Below, piece by piece: positions 36,425 through 45,200 of a DNA stretch of 64,000 bases. Both the position numbers and the translations under genes were made by a program. Source of the stretch: Bacteroidales bacterium (GTDB taxonomy: Bacteria > Bacteroidota > Bacteroidia > Bacteroidales > FEN-979); the NCBI GenBank assembly GCA_028706295.1, contig JAQWBQ010000007.1:35325-99324 (forward strand), written 5' to 3'. How positions within the stretch are numbered: the first letter of the stretch is position 1; every line of letters starts with the position of its first letter. Under the pieces are notes generated by a model that ran no database searches, was not told the DNA's origin, and saw only the letters and a list, made by a program, of their open reading frames with translations.

Positions 36425-38779
36425 TCATTCATACTTCAGCGCCTCCACCGGATTGCTTGTGGCTGCCCGCCAGGCCTGCCATATCGTTGCAACAAAGGCG
36501 ATGATGAAAACGAACAAGGCGCTTAACAAAAAATATCCCGGTGTGAGATGAATGCGTGCTGCATAATCCGAAAGCCATCTGTCCATTACCAGGTAACCTG
36601 CCAGGGAAGCAACGAGGATGGCGCCGGCGACCATAATTATCGTCTCCTTTAACAATCCGGAAACAAGTTCTAAAACCGTGCTTCCATTCACCTTCCTGAT
36701 TCCGATCTCCTTCGTGCGGCGTGAAATTTTAAGAATAGTCAGCGCGAGTAAACTGAGCAGGCTGATGATGACCACTTCGGTTCCTCCGATGAAAACCATT
36801 TGAGCAAGCCGGTTTTCTTTCTTATACATACCATCAAAGATATCAGCCAAGGTACTGTGGTTAAAGATGTAATTATTATCAAAGTAATGAAAAACTGTCT
36901 TTATCTGCTTCAATTGGCTTTCTGTCAACGGACTGTTGCTACGGATGTAAATGTTCGGGGTTCCCCAGAAACAATTGGCAATGACTAAAGGTTCAATGGC
37001 CTCACCAGGGTTGGACTCATAATAAAAATCCTTCACCACACCAATAATTTCAACCCGTTCGTCCCTGTAAATAATTGTTTGTCCGGCTTTTGGACTTAAA
37101 CCGAGTAATTTGACTGCCGATTCGTTTAATACGACCGCCTGGCTGTCGGCCATGGATTGTCGAAAAAACCGACCATCGATCAACTTAAAATTCATGAGCT
37201 CGCCAAAACCGGGCTTTTCGCGGTATTCGTTGATCGCCTTGTTGCTATTTTCCGCATCGGTTACATTCCTGATGACCTGGCCACTGCATCCCCCGCCCAT
37301 AAAATGTTCTCCTCCGCAAACGGCAGTAACAAACGGAAGTTTCAACAATTCTGTTTTAATGCTTTCATACTTTTTTGAGATGGGAGTACTGCAATTGCTG
37401 ATGGTGATAACATTATACTTATCGAATCCTAACGGTACCCGGTGCATAAAAGATAATTGCGCTATAATAATAACAACGCAACTAATAAAGAATGAGGCTA
37501 CCATGAACTGTACAAATACCGATGCGATCGATAACCAGTTGCTGTTTCCGCTCCCCGAAATCTTTCCCCTCAACCCCAACGCGTATTTCATTCTCGAAAG
37601 ATAAAGTACAGGATAGCCTGATGTAACCACGATAAGTACCATCAGCACAATCATAACAGAAAGAATTCCTCCAAATGACAGCAGATCGGAAAGGTCAACT
37701 TTTGATTGCAACAGGTTTGACAGGTATGGCATTTCTATATAGATAATCAGAAATGCTAAAACAGCAGAAAAAAGAAAAACGATCAATGTTTCCAAAAAAA
37801 ACAGCCTGGCAATACTGGCTTTGGTCGCGCCGAACATGGTACGGGTTGATATTTCGACAATACGTTTTTCGCCTTGAATGATAAACAAATTGATATAGCT
37901 GACCAATGCTGTAAGCAGGACAAACAACGCAATCAATCCCACGATCACGATTTGTTTTGTACTGCCATGGATCGGGATAAATGAACCTGCCACCGAATAC
38001 AGGTACAGGTCGGTAAGCGGTTCCACCCCCGATTGTATTTTTGCATGCCAGTTGCTTGCCCAGTCTTTCATGAGCCTGTTATTGGCAGCTGCAATTTTTT
38101 CGCTGGCTGCTTTAAAATCTGTATTGGGTTTCAGCAGGTAATAGGTTTGAAATTCGAGGCTTGATGACAACCATCTCATATCGAGTGTTGGTATAGAGAT
38201 CAGGATTCCGAAATTCAGATGCGAGTTTTTTGGAATCTCATCCATTACCCCGGTAATCACCACTTGTTCTCCATCTGCTTCCACAGATTTCCCAATGCAG
38301 TTGGTAGAATGGAAAAGTTTTTCTGCAACAGAAGATGTTATTACAGCGTTTTTGGCCCCAACCAGTGCGGTTTTTTCATCACCAAGGCGGAGTCCAAGTC
38401 CGAAAACTTTAAAAAATTCAGGGTCGGCATAAAAAATCCCGACTTTCTCTGCTTTGGTTTCTTTGGTTTGAACCGATGCCGGCCAGCCACCATATAACTG
38501 AACGGCAGCTTCCACTTCGGGTACCATTTCGGGAAGCTGGGAATAAGCGCTGCGCAGGGAAATACCATATACCTGGGTGCTTGTATTATCGGTTACCCGG
38601 CTGTATAGTCTTACCACACGGTCTTTGGTTTTGAAATGACGGTCAAAGCTCAACTCATACCGGATGTAGGTGAGGGTAAAGATCACGGTGGTTAATGCTA
38701 CACTCAGTCCAATGACATTGACGAAAAAAGAGAGCGGATTCCGTTTCAGGATCCTGAAAATGAACATAAGATCATTCAT
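36425..38779 (-). CDS. FtsX/MacB-type ABC transporter permease (permease 4 of the operon)
   Basis: The 784-residue membrane protein has the two-half layout common in Bacteroidota: an N-terminal helix (about 18-40), a periplasmic MacB-like domain, three FtsX helices (about 275-400), a linker helix (about 425-450), a second periplasmic domain, and three C-terminal helices. The FtsX coupling motif is RTKEIGIRKVNGS near 690. It ends NPVEALKYE, as do its paralogues in variant form. It is the last permease of the run, 71 bases after the preceding gene. It is the most diverged of the four at the C terminus (GYLVMDRWLSDYAARIHL). Partners would be the ATPase at 50357 and the adaptor and channel upstream. 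The exported substrate is unknown. Confidence 0.88.
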   Translation of the reverse strand: MNDLMFIFRILKRNPLSFFVNVIGLSVALTTVIFTLTYIRYELSFDRHFKTKDRVVRLYSRVTDNTSTQVYGISLRSAYSQLPEMVPEVEAAVQLYGGWPASVQTKETKAEKVGIFYADPEFFKVFGLGLRLGDEKTALVGAKNAVITSSVAEKLFHSTNCIGKSVEADGEQVVITGVMDEIPKNSHLNFGILISIPTLDMRWLSSSLEFQTYYLLKPNTDFKAASEKIAAANNRLMKDWASNWHAKIQSGVEPLTDLYLYSVAGSFIPIHGSTKQIVIVGLIALFVLLTALVSYINLFIIQGEKRIVEISTRTMFGATKASIARLFFLETLIVFLFSAVLAFLIIYIEMPYLSNLLQSKVDLSDLLSFGGILSVMIVLMVLIVVTSGYPVLYLSRMKYALGLRGKISGSGNSNWLSIASVFVQFMVASFFISCVVIIIAQLSFMHRVPLGFDKYNVITISNCSTPISKKYESIKTELLKLPFVTAVCGGEHFMGGGCSGQVIRNVTDAENSNKAINEYREKPGFGELMNFKLIDGRFFRQSMADSQAVVLNESAVKLLGLSPKAGQTIIYRDERVEIIGVVKDFYYESNPGEAIEPLVIANCFWGTPNIYIRSNSPLTESQLKQIKTVFHYFDNNYIFNHSTLADIFDGMYKKENRLAQMVFIGGTEVVIISLLSLLALTILKISRRTKEIGIRKVNGSTVLELVSGLLKETIIMVAGAILVASLAGYLVMDRWLSDYAARIHLTPGYFLLSALFVFIIAFVATIWQAWRAATSNPVEALKYE

Positions 38780-38850
38780 CTGTAACTAAGTTTTTATCAG
38801 TTTCGGTATCAGTTATATTGATTCTGTCACATTTTCAGTATTGAATGATT

Positions 38851-41163
38851 CTATTCCTCTCGCAACACCTCCGCCGGGTTACGTCGTGCCGCCAGCCAAC
38901 TTTTCCAACTCACAGTCAGCAGGGCAATGGCCACTGAGATCAATCCGGCGAGCAGGAAAAACCACCCGTTGAGCCTTGTCTTGTAAGCAAAATTCTGGAG
39001 CCATTTGTACAGGAGGAGCCAGGCAATGGGAGCGGCAATCACAAATGCAATAGCTACCCATTTTAAAAAGTCTTTGTTGAGCATCACCAGGATTTCCAGG
39101 GTTTCGGCTCCATTGATCTTGCGGATGCCGATCTCTTTTGCCCGTCGTTCGATCACGTATACAAGCAGTCCGAATAATCCCAGGCAGGATATCAATATGG
39201 CAATAAAGGTGAACACAGAAATTAGTCTTGCAAAGGCTTCATCTTTTTTATATTGCCTGCCGATCCAGTCGTCATAAAAATAATACTCCATCGGGCTGTA
39301 AGGGGCCATCTTTTTCCATGTGGCCTTAATGAAATCAAGCGTTCCTTTGGTATCGGCGCCATTCAATTTTATACTCATGTCGAAGAGAAAGGAAGTATTG
39401 AAATCAATCTCAACCGGAACGATTTTCTCATACAGGGAACTGGTATGAAAATCCTGCACCACCCCGATGATCTCGCCGTTGTCGGTTCGCTTTCCGCGAA
39501 AATCCTCCCATTTGTTTTCCTTCATGAGGGTTTCGTTGACCAGGCAGACATTCTTATCCCCCGGTGCAAAATTCCTTCCCTTCAGGATCCTGATCCCGAA
39601 AGTGGGAATAAAGGAAGTATCGGTTGAGATGAACCAATATTTTCCATCGGTAGCCGCCAGTTTTGCAGGAGTTCCGTAAGAGAGGGTGATATTGGAGATG
39701 CCCGGACTATTCATCAATTCCGATTTCAGTGCAAAGGGTTTGATCTCGCCGGGTATAGTAAGATGTAATATGTTGTTTTTATCAAATCCGAGATCCTTGG
39801 TATTGATAAAATTCAGTTGTTTTTCAATTACCATGGCGGAGATAATCAGGGTGATAGCAATGGTAAACTGGAAGATGAAAAGGTTTTTGGGCAGCAGTAG
39901 AATGTGCTTGTTGGTCATACTCCGGCTATTGAACAGTTCCGAGGTTTTTATCCGGGAGAGATACAGGGATGGATAATAACCGGAGATCAGTCCGAGGATT
40001 AACATGAACAGCAAAACCCAGAGGAGCTGCGGGAACCCGAAAAACCAGGTGACATCCACCCCGCTGTTGACGAGCTTGCTGAACATGCTGGCCAAATATT
40101 TCGATAAGAATATTCCAAAAATAAATGCAATGACCGAAAGACCGACCGATTCAAAAAGGAACTGCAGGGTCAGTATTTTGCGTGAAGCTCCGGAAACTTT
40201 CTTGTAGCCGATCTCCCGGGTACGTGAAAAAGCTTTTATAGTCGTCAGGTTAATGTAGTTGATGCAGGCCAGCAGGATCAGAAGAAAAGCCAGCGAGCTG
40301 AAGACAAAAAGCATGGCTTTATCGCCATGTTTAAAGCTGTCGGTTTGTGTTTTATCAAAATAAACCTCTGAATAAGGATGGAATTTCAGGTAAGAAAAAA
40401 AGCCATCTTCTTTCATTTCTCTGTAGGATTCATTTTTCAGCCGGTTATCCATCGAGGGAATATTGGCTTTTGGCTGAATTAACAGGTAGATATCGCACAT
40501 ATAAATTACCTGGTGAATGCCCTTTTTCATGCTGCTGAATGACATCATGCGGTAATGAAAGGATTTATTCTCAAAGGAAACCAGCGCCTCGAACTGAATT
40601 CTGGAATCTGAAGGAGGATCTTTGGTAATGGCGGTTACCGTCAACAGCTCTTCCTTATCATCGAGTTTTATTTTAACTGTTTTTCCCAAAGATTCATCAG
40701 TGCCAAAAAGCTTACTGGCAGTACTTTCGGTGATAACGATGGATTGCAGATCAGGTAATGGATTGGCCGAATCTCCTTGAATAACAGGAAATGAAAAGAT
40801 GTTGAAAAAGGAGGGGTCAGTGGATAATATTTGTTTTAGTCTTATGGGACCAGATGATTGGATCACATTGAACTCGATGCGGTCAATGCGGCAGACCTCT
40901 TTGACTTCAGGATAGCTGGATCTGATTTTCTCAGCCCAGTCCTGTTTTACTGTTGAGCTGTTGCCATCGGAGGCAATATTCATGAGAAGGAAAATATTAT
41001 TATACGCTCTATGGAATTTATCCATGCTGTATTCATGGATGACATAGCGAGTAATGACCAGAATGGTGGCCATGCTGATGGCCAGTCCGAATACAATGAT
41101 CAGGGTAAACAACAGGTTCTTCCTGTAATTCCGCAGTGTGATTTTTATAATATGTTTAAACAT
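38851..41163 (-). CDS. FtsX/MacB-type ABC transporter permease (permease 3 of the operon)
   Basis: The 770-residue protein has the same two-half architecture. A first helix is at about 12-35 (LLFTLIIVFGLAISMATILVI), and FtsX helices follow the first periplasmic domain (LFVFSSLAFLLILLACINYINL). REIGYKKVSGASRK lies in the first half and AKEIGIRKINGAETLEI in the second. Its C-terminal half is closely similar to permease 2 (MLNKDFLKWVAIAFVIAAPIAW versus the sister's matching run), which suggests a duplication. It ends NPAEVLREE. It starts 23 bases after the end of permease 2, so the two are co-transcribed. Confidence 0.88.
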   Translation of the reverse strand: MFKHIIKITLRNYRKNLLFTLIIVFGLAISMATILVITRYVIHEYSMDKFHRAYNNIFLLMNIASDGNSSTVKQDWAEKIRSSYPEVKEVCRIDRIEFNVIQSSGPIRLKQILSTDPSFFNIFSFPVIQGDSANPLPDLQSIVITESTASKLFGTDESLGKTVKIKLDDKEELLTVTAITKDPPSDSRIQFEALVSFENKSFHYRMMSFSSMKKGIHQVIYMCDIYLLIQPKANIPSMDNRLKNESYREMKEDGFFSYLKFHPYSEVYFDKTQTDSFKHGDKAMLFVFSSLAFLLILLACINYINLTTIKAFSRTREIGYKKVSGASRKILTLQFLFESVGLSVIAFIFGIFLSKYLASMFSKLVNSGVDVTWFFGFPQLLWVLLFMLILGLISGYYPSLYLSRIKTSELFNSRSMTNKHILLLPKNLFIFQFTIAITLIISAMVIEKQLNFINTKDLGFDKNNILHLTIPGEIKPFALKSELMNSPGISNITLSYGTPAKLAATDGKYWFISTDTSFIPTFGIRILKGRNFAPGDKNVCLVNETLMKENKWEDFRGKRTDNGEIIGVVQDFHTSSLYEKIVPVEIDFNTSFLFDMSIKLNGADTKGTLDFIKATWKKMAPYSPMEYYFYDDWIGRQYKKDEAFARLISVFTFIAILISCLGLFGLLVYVIERRAKEIGIRKINGAETLEILVMLNKDFLKWVAIAFVIAAPIAWLLLYKWLQNFAYKTRLNGWFFLLAGLISVAIALLTVSWKSWLAARRNPAEVLREE

Positions 41164-41186
41164 AGCAGCGATGGTTATGGAATCAT

Positions 41187-43583
41187 TTATTCATCTCGCA
41201 GCGCCTCAACAGGATTTCTTCGGGCCACACTGAAGGCATGCCAGTTTACAGCAATCAGGGCTGTGAACAGGGTCAGACAGGCTGCCAGCAGAAATACCCA
41301 CCAACTGAGTCCGGTCCGGTAAGCAAAATTTCCGATCCACTGGTACATGGCATACCAGGCTACCGGTATGGCGATCAAAAAAGCCACCACCACCCATTTC
41401 AGGAACTCTTTGTTCAGCATGAACAGGATTTCGGATATGGAGGCACCATTGGCTTTGCGGATCCCGATTTCTTTGGTGCGGCGGGTGCAGGAAAATACTG
41501 CCATACCCAGGATGCCAAGCATGGCGATGATAATGGCCAGGGCCGAAAAGATCAGGGTCAGGTTGCGAAGCCTCACCTCATCCTGGTATTTCCGGGCCAG
41601 CAGGTCGTCGAAGTAACTGTAGGAAAATCCTCTCGAATGCCGGTGTTTCCGGTAAACATCGCGAATGTATTTCAAGGTCTCTGCCCGGTTATTGTCTGAT
41701 ATGCGCACATTCATTGTCATGATGTTCTGCGGATCGTAGGTCATGATCAACGGACCGATTGGATAATGAAGCGGACGGAAATGAAAGTCCTTTACTACCC
41801 CGACTATGACATAGTTCCCGATTCGCTCTCCGATAGGATTCTTATACCTGAAGGCCTTTTCAGCTGCTTCATTGATGACAGCAGGTAAGGAAAAACGCTC
41901 CTCTCCAAAAGGTTTTCGGCCGGTATCAGCTTCCAGGGCTTTCCAGAATCCATCGAAATCCATCCGGAGGAATTGTCCCTTTACAATTTCCAATTTATAG
42001 GTTTTAGCAAAGTCCTCATCCGCCCAAATCATGGCGGCCCTGATGCTGTCGGAACGGCCGGCATGGTCGATAGCAAGCCTCACCTGCCAGTTGAAGTCAA
42101 TGGGAGCATTGGCGGTTGCAGTTACCCCCAGGATGTTGGTATTCTTCAGCAACTCATCTTTAAAAGATCTGTTCTCATACCAAAGACCTGTTGGAATGAC
42201 CACGATATTTTTCCGGTCGAAACCCAGATCTTTTCCCTGGATATAATTTAGCTGCTTGATAAAGAACGATGTGACAATGATGAAGAAGGCAGCGATGCTA
42301 AACTGTATCACCACCAGTAGCCTCGTAAAATTGCTCTTCGACCCGGTTTGGCTCCCGCCCCGGAAGATTCTGGTGGTTTTTAAGGAGGACAGGTACAAGG
42401 AGGGATAAATACCTGCAACAATCCCCACTAAAACCGTTAACAGCAGAATACTGATCATCAGCCCGAAAGAATAATTCATGGTGAGGGATTGCCCGGTAAA
42501 TGCATTGAACCAGGGCAGGATCAAACAGATCAGAAAGAGGGCTATCAGCGTGGCGGCCGTGGTTTGTACAACCGCTTCGCCCATAAACTGAAGGATAATA
42601 CCGGATCGTTCGGCGCCACACACTTTTTTGATACCTATTTCTGTTGACCGCTCCGATGACCGCGCCACCGACAACACCGAAAAATTCAGTGCCGCCATGA
42701 GAATGATCAACAGGGCCAACCCGGAGAAGATCCATACATACTTGGAGTTGCTGATGTTTTTATCATAGAGGTATGTCTGGTAATCGGTGTGCAGATGGAT
42801 ATCAGTCAGCGGTTGAAATACAAGTTTATCCTTCAGCCTGGTGAACCGGCCAAGGTGGTTGGCAATGGAATTCAGAAACTTGTCGTCGATCAAAGCATTC
42901 TGTACAAGTTTGATGTAAACACGCACATGAGCTTTATCGCCCCAGCTGTCCTCCAAATAAGCGTACCTGTTGCATTTCCCTGAAACAACAAACCCGAAAT
43001 CGAGGTGGCTTTGCTTTGGTATCCGAACAACTCCGCTTACGATATAAATGTTCTTATCATACTTGTCACTGACGACAATTTTGCCTAAAGCCGGCTCCTT
43101 GCCGAACAATTTTCGGGCGACCTCCTCCGAAAGCACAGTGTTTGATGGTTTTGAAAATGCGGTTTCCGGTGTGCCCTCAAGGAAAGTAAATCCGCTGAAA
43201 ATGGCAAAGAAATCCTCATTGGTACTCATACAGCGTGCCTCGATCTTTTCGTCACCCTGCTCCCTTTTCAGGGGGGAGTCCTCTGAATCGAAACTGAGGT
43301 AGGTGGCGCTTTCGATTTGCGGGTAGGTCATCTTCAGGGTTTTCGCAACCGGTCGGTAGCACCCGGCCGATTTCACCACCTCATCGCCCTCTTTGGCAAG
43401 CGTGAGTACCCGGTAAATCCGGTCATGACCGGGATGGAACTTTTCATAGCTCAATTCATTCAGCACCCACAGGTAGATCAATAAACTGGCCATCACACCG
43501 AGGGTAAACCCCAACAGGGTGATCAAGGAGTAAACCGGTTTACGTATGAGGTTGCGAAAAACAATTCTAAATGGATTGATCAT
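41187..43583 (-). CDS. FtsX/MacB-type ABC transporter permease (permease 2 of the operon)
   Basis: The 798-residue protein is a paralogue of its neighbours, with an N-terminal helix (SLITLLGFTLGVMASLLIYLW), periplasmic domain, and FtsX helices around STEIGIKKVCGAERSG. A second half follows, with TKEIGIRKANGASISEI and MLNKEFLKWVVVAFLIAIPVAW. It ends NPVEALRDE. The periplasmic regions differ much more between paralogues than the FtsX helices, as if the permeases share an ATPase but contact different partners or cargo. It begins 12 bases after the end of the lipoprotein gene, strong evidence for one transcript. Confidence 0.88.
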   Translation of the reverse strand: MINPFRIVFRNLIRKPVYSLITLLGFTLGVMASLLIYLWVLNELSYEKFHPGHDRIYRVLTLAKEGDEVVKSAGCYRPVAKTLKMTYPQIESATYLSFDSEDSPLKREQGDEKIEARCMSTNEDFFAIFSGFTFLEGTPETAFSKPSNTVLSEEVARKLFGKEPALGKIVVSDKYDKNIYIVSGVVRIPKQSHLDFGFVVSGKCNRYAYLEDSWGDKAHVRVYIKLVQNALIDDKFLNSIANHLGRFTRLKDKLVFQPLTDIHLHTDYQTYLYDKNISNSKYVWIFSGLALLIILMAALNFSVLSVARSSERSTEIGIKKVCGAERSGIILQFMGEAVVQTTAATLIALFLICLILPWFNAFTGQSLTMNYSFGLMISILLLTVLVGIVAGIYPSLYLSSLKTTRIFRGGSQTGSKSNFTRLLVVIQFSIAAFFIIVTSFFIKQLNYIQGKDLGFDRKNIVVIPTGLWYENRSFKDELLKNTNILGVTATANAPIDFNWQVRLAIDHAGRSDSIRAAMIWADEDFAKTYKLEIVKGQFLRMDFDGFWKALEADTGRKPFGEERFSLPAVINEAAEKAFRYKNPIGERIGNYVIVGVVKDFHFRPLHYPIGPLIMTYDPQNIMTMNVRISDNNRAETLKYIRDVYRKHRHSRGFSYSYFDDLLARKYQDEVRLRNLTLIFSALAIIIAMLGILGMAVFSCTRRTKEIGIRKANGASISEILFMLNKEFLKWVVVAFLIAIPVAWYAMYQWIGNFAYRTGLSWWVFLLAACLTLFTALIAVNWHAFSVARRNPVEALRDE

Positions 43584-43594
43584 TGGCTTTGTAA

Positions 43595-45133
43595 TTATTC
43601 GACAACCATCAGGATGTCTTCATCATCGCGTAATGATTGGATTAATTTAAGCAACTCATTCTTTTTTGCCGCCGGGGCAGTTGAGGCGCTGAACGCGGCA
43701 GATTTTACGTGTTCTTTCAGCTCTTTTCCCTTCAATGAGATCAGTATCTCGCCATGGTTGCCCACCATCCAGGAGGATGGCCATACAGACACTCCGCCAT
43801 CCAGATTATTTTTCAGAATATCAGGGTCATAGTTATACGGATCGCCCTTCACAAGGCAGAGCTTACGGGTCGATTTGGAGAAGAGCGCATAGTATTGTTT
43901 CAGTTGCTTGCTTTCTCGGGTATTCGGACAGTTGTAACTGTCTTTAGAGAAAGTCAGAAATATGAAATTTCTGGTATCGGCCCAGGTTTCAGGGATTATT
44001 TTGCCACTCAGGTTGAAATCAGGATCCACTCCTTCTTTTTTCAGCAGCTTGTATTTGCCAAGTCTCAGTACATAAACCGGTAACAGTCGGTTGGGAGGTA
44101 ACACCAGGAAAACGGTGTCGTTAAATGCATTACGTATGTAATACCTTCCTTTATTTTCATACTGAACGCCTTGATCCATACCCCGCATGACCGTTTTTGA
44201 AAAGCGGTCCACCTTTTCAAACTGGGTAAAAGTCGCCAGGGTATCACCCTGTTGACCGAAGATCCCCAGGGCGTATTTGCCGTTCATATCGAATGGACTG
44301 GACAATTGCTGGACATAGGTGTTTCGATCAAGCATCATGGAACTCAGCTGCTGGTACATAAAGTCAGTTCCTGCGCACCACATGCCGTTGACATTACCTT
44401 TTTGAGGAGCCACTCTTTTCCCGTGGTTGAGATCGATGGCAATCCGGCCCATCCCCCTGATCTTGTCAGGCTTTTCCGGGTCAAATCCCATGGAAAGACT
44501 CACCGGAGGTTGTGAACAATCATATTCCATGATATACGACTGACCCGTGAGCGAATTCCGGTATTTGTAGAACAGGTTGTTACCGGCCGACCAAATGGTG
44601 GTGCCGCCGCCTACAAAGGTATTGTTGCCCATAACCGTCATTCGGTTGGCGCTTACTTCAATACCGGTGGTTTCATTCTTCACCACAGTACACTTGTATT
44701 TCCCGTTTCGAGAAAAGAGGATGATTCCCGAGGGATTAACCGCCACGATATTCGAATCCATCAGGTAATATTTGAACCTCATTACTGTGGCGAAGGAGGT
44801 ATCGGGGAGCTTTTCCATCCGGATATAGGTGATTTTGGAAGCCACGTCCGAAAGTGCGAAATCTCTTGTATTTTCAAGGCTTCCGGCAATGTCAATGATC
44901 ACCGGTGGGTGGGAGGGATCAACCGAACGATCTTCTCTGAACCGGAACCCGGGGGGGAGCTTTTTCAGTGAATCGGCCAGCCTGTTTTCACGTTCAATGC
45001 GTTCTGCCTCCTCTTTTTCCTGCAGGAGTATTTCAGCCGAGAGTTTATCCTCATCGTTTTCCAATCGGTTGCCCTGACACGACAGGAGCAGGATCGTGAG
45101 TGTGATTATCGTTGCACAATTTAAAAGTTTCAT
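43595..45133 (-). CDS. Lipoprotein with a six-bladed beta-propeller-like domain
   Basis: The 512-residue protein has a lipoprotein signal (KLLNCATIITLTILLLSC, lipidated Cys19). A charged helical stalk follows at about 28-60 (EDEDKLSAEILLQEKEEAER type). Then comes a repeated beta pattern like the six-bladed propeller lipoproteins of Bacteroidota (TYIRMEKLPDTSFATVMRFK, NIVAVNPSGIILFSRNGKYK, KYALGIFGQQGDTLATF, RYYIRNAFNDTVFLVLP). The C terminus ends in a short helix. DUF4933-type families are the nearest match I can name, without a search. It sits inside the export operon, 12 bases before permease 2 and 67 bases after permease 1, so it may be a cargo, receptor or accessory subunit of the exporter. 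Confidence 0.7.
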   Translation of the reverse strand: MKLLNCATIITLTILLLSCQGNRLENDEDKLSAEILLQEKEEAERIERENRLADSLKKLPPGFRFREDRSVDPSHPPVIIDIAGSLENTRDFALSDVASKITYIRMEKLPDTSFATVMRFKYYLMDSNIVAVNPSGIILFSRNGKYKCTVVKNETTGIEVSANRMTVMGNNTFVGGGTTIWSAGNNLFYKYRNSLTGQSYIMEYDCSQPPVSLSMGFDPEKPDKIRGMGRIAIDLNHGKRVAPQKGNVNGMWCAGTDFMYQQLSSMMLDRNTYVQQLSSPFDMNGKYALGIFGQQGDTLATFTQFEKVDRFSKTVMRGMDQGVQYENKGRYYIRNAFNDTVFLVLPPNRLLPVYVLRLGKYKLLKKEGVDPDFNLSGKIIPETWADTRNFIFLTFSKDSYNCPNTRESKQLKQYYALFSKSTRKLCLVKGDPYNYDPDILKNNLDGGVSVWPSSWMVGNHGEILISLKGKELKEHVKSAAFSASTAPAAKKNELLKLIQSLRDDEDILMVVE

Positions 45134-45200
45134 GGGATCAGATTAATTGTTCTCAGCATTTTTCCTGATGTTTCGCAGGATGGCATCGGATTATTGTATT

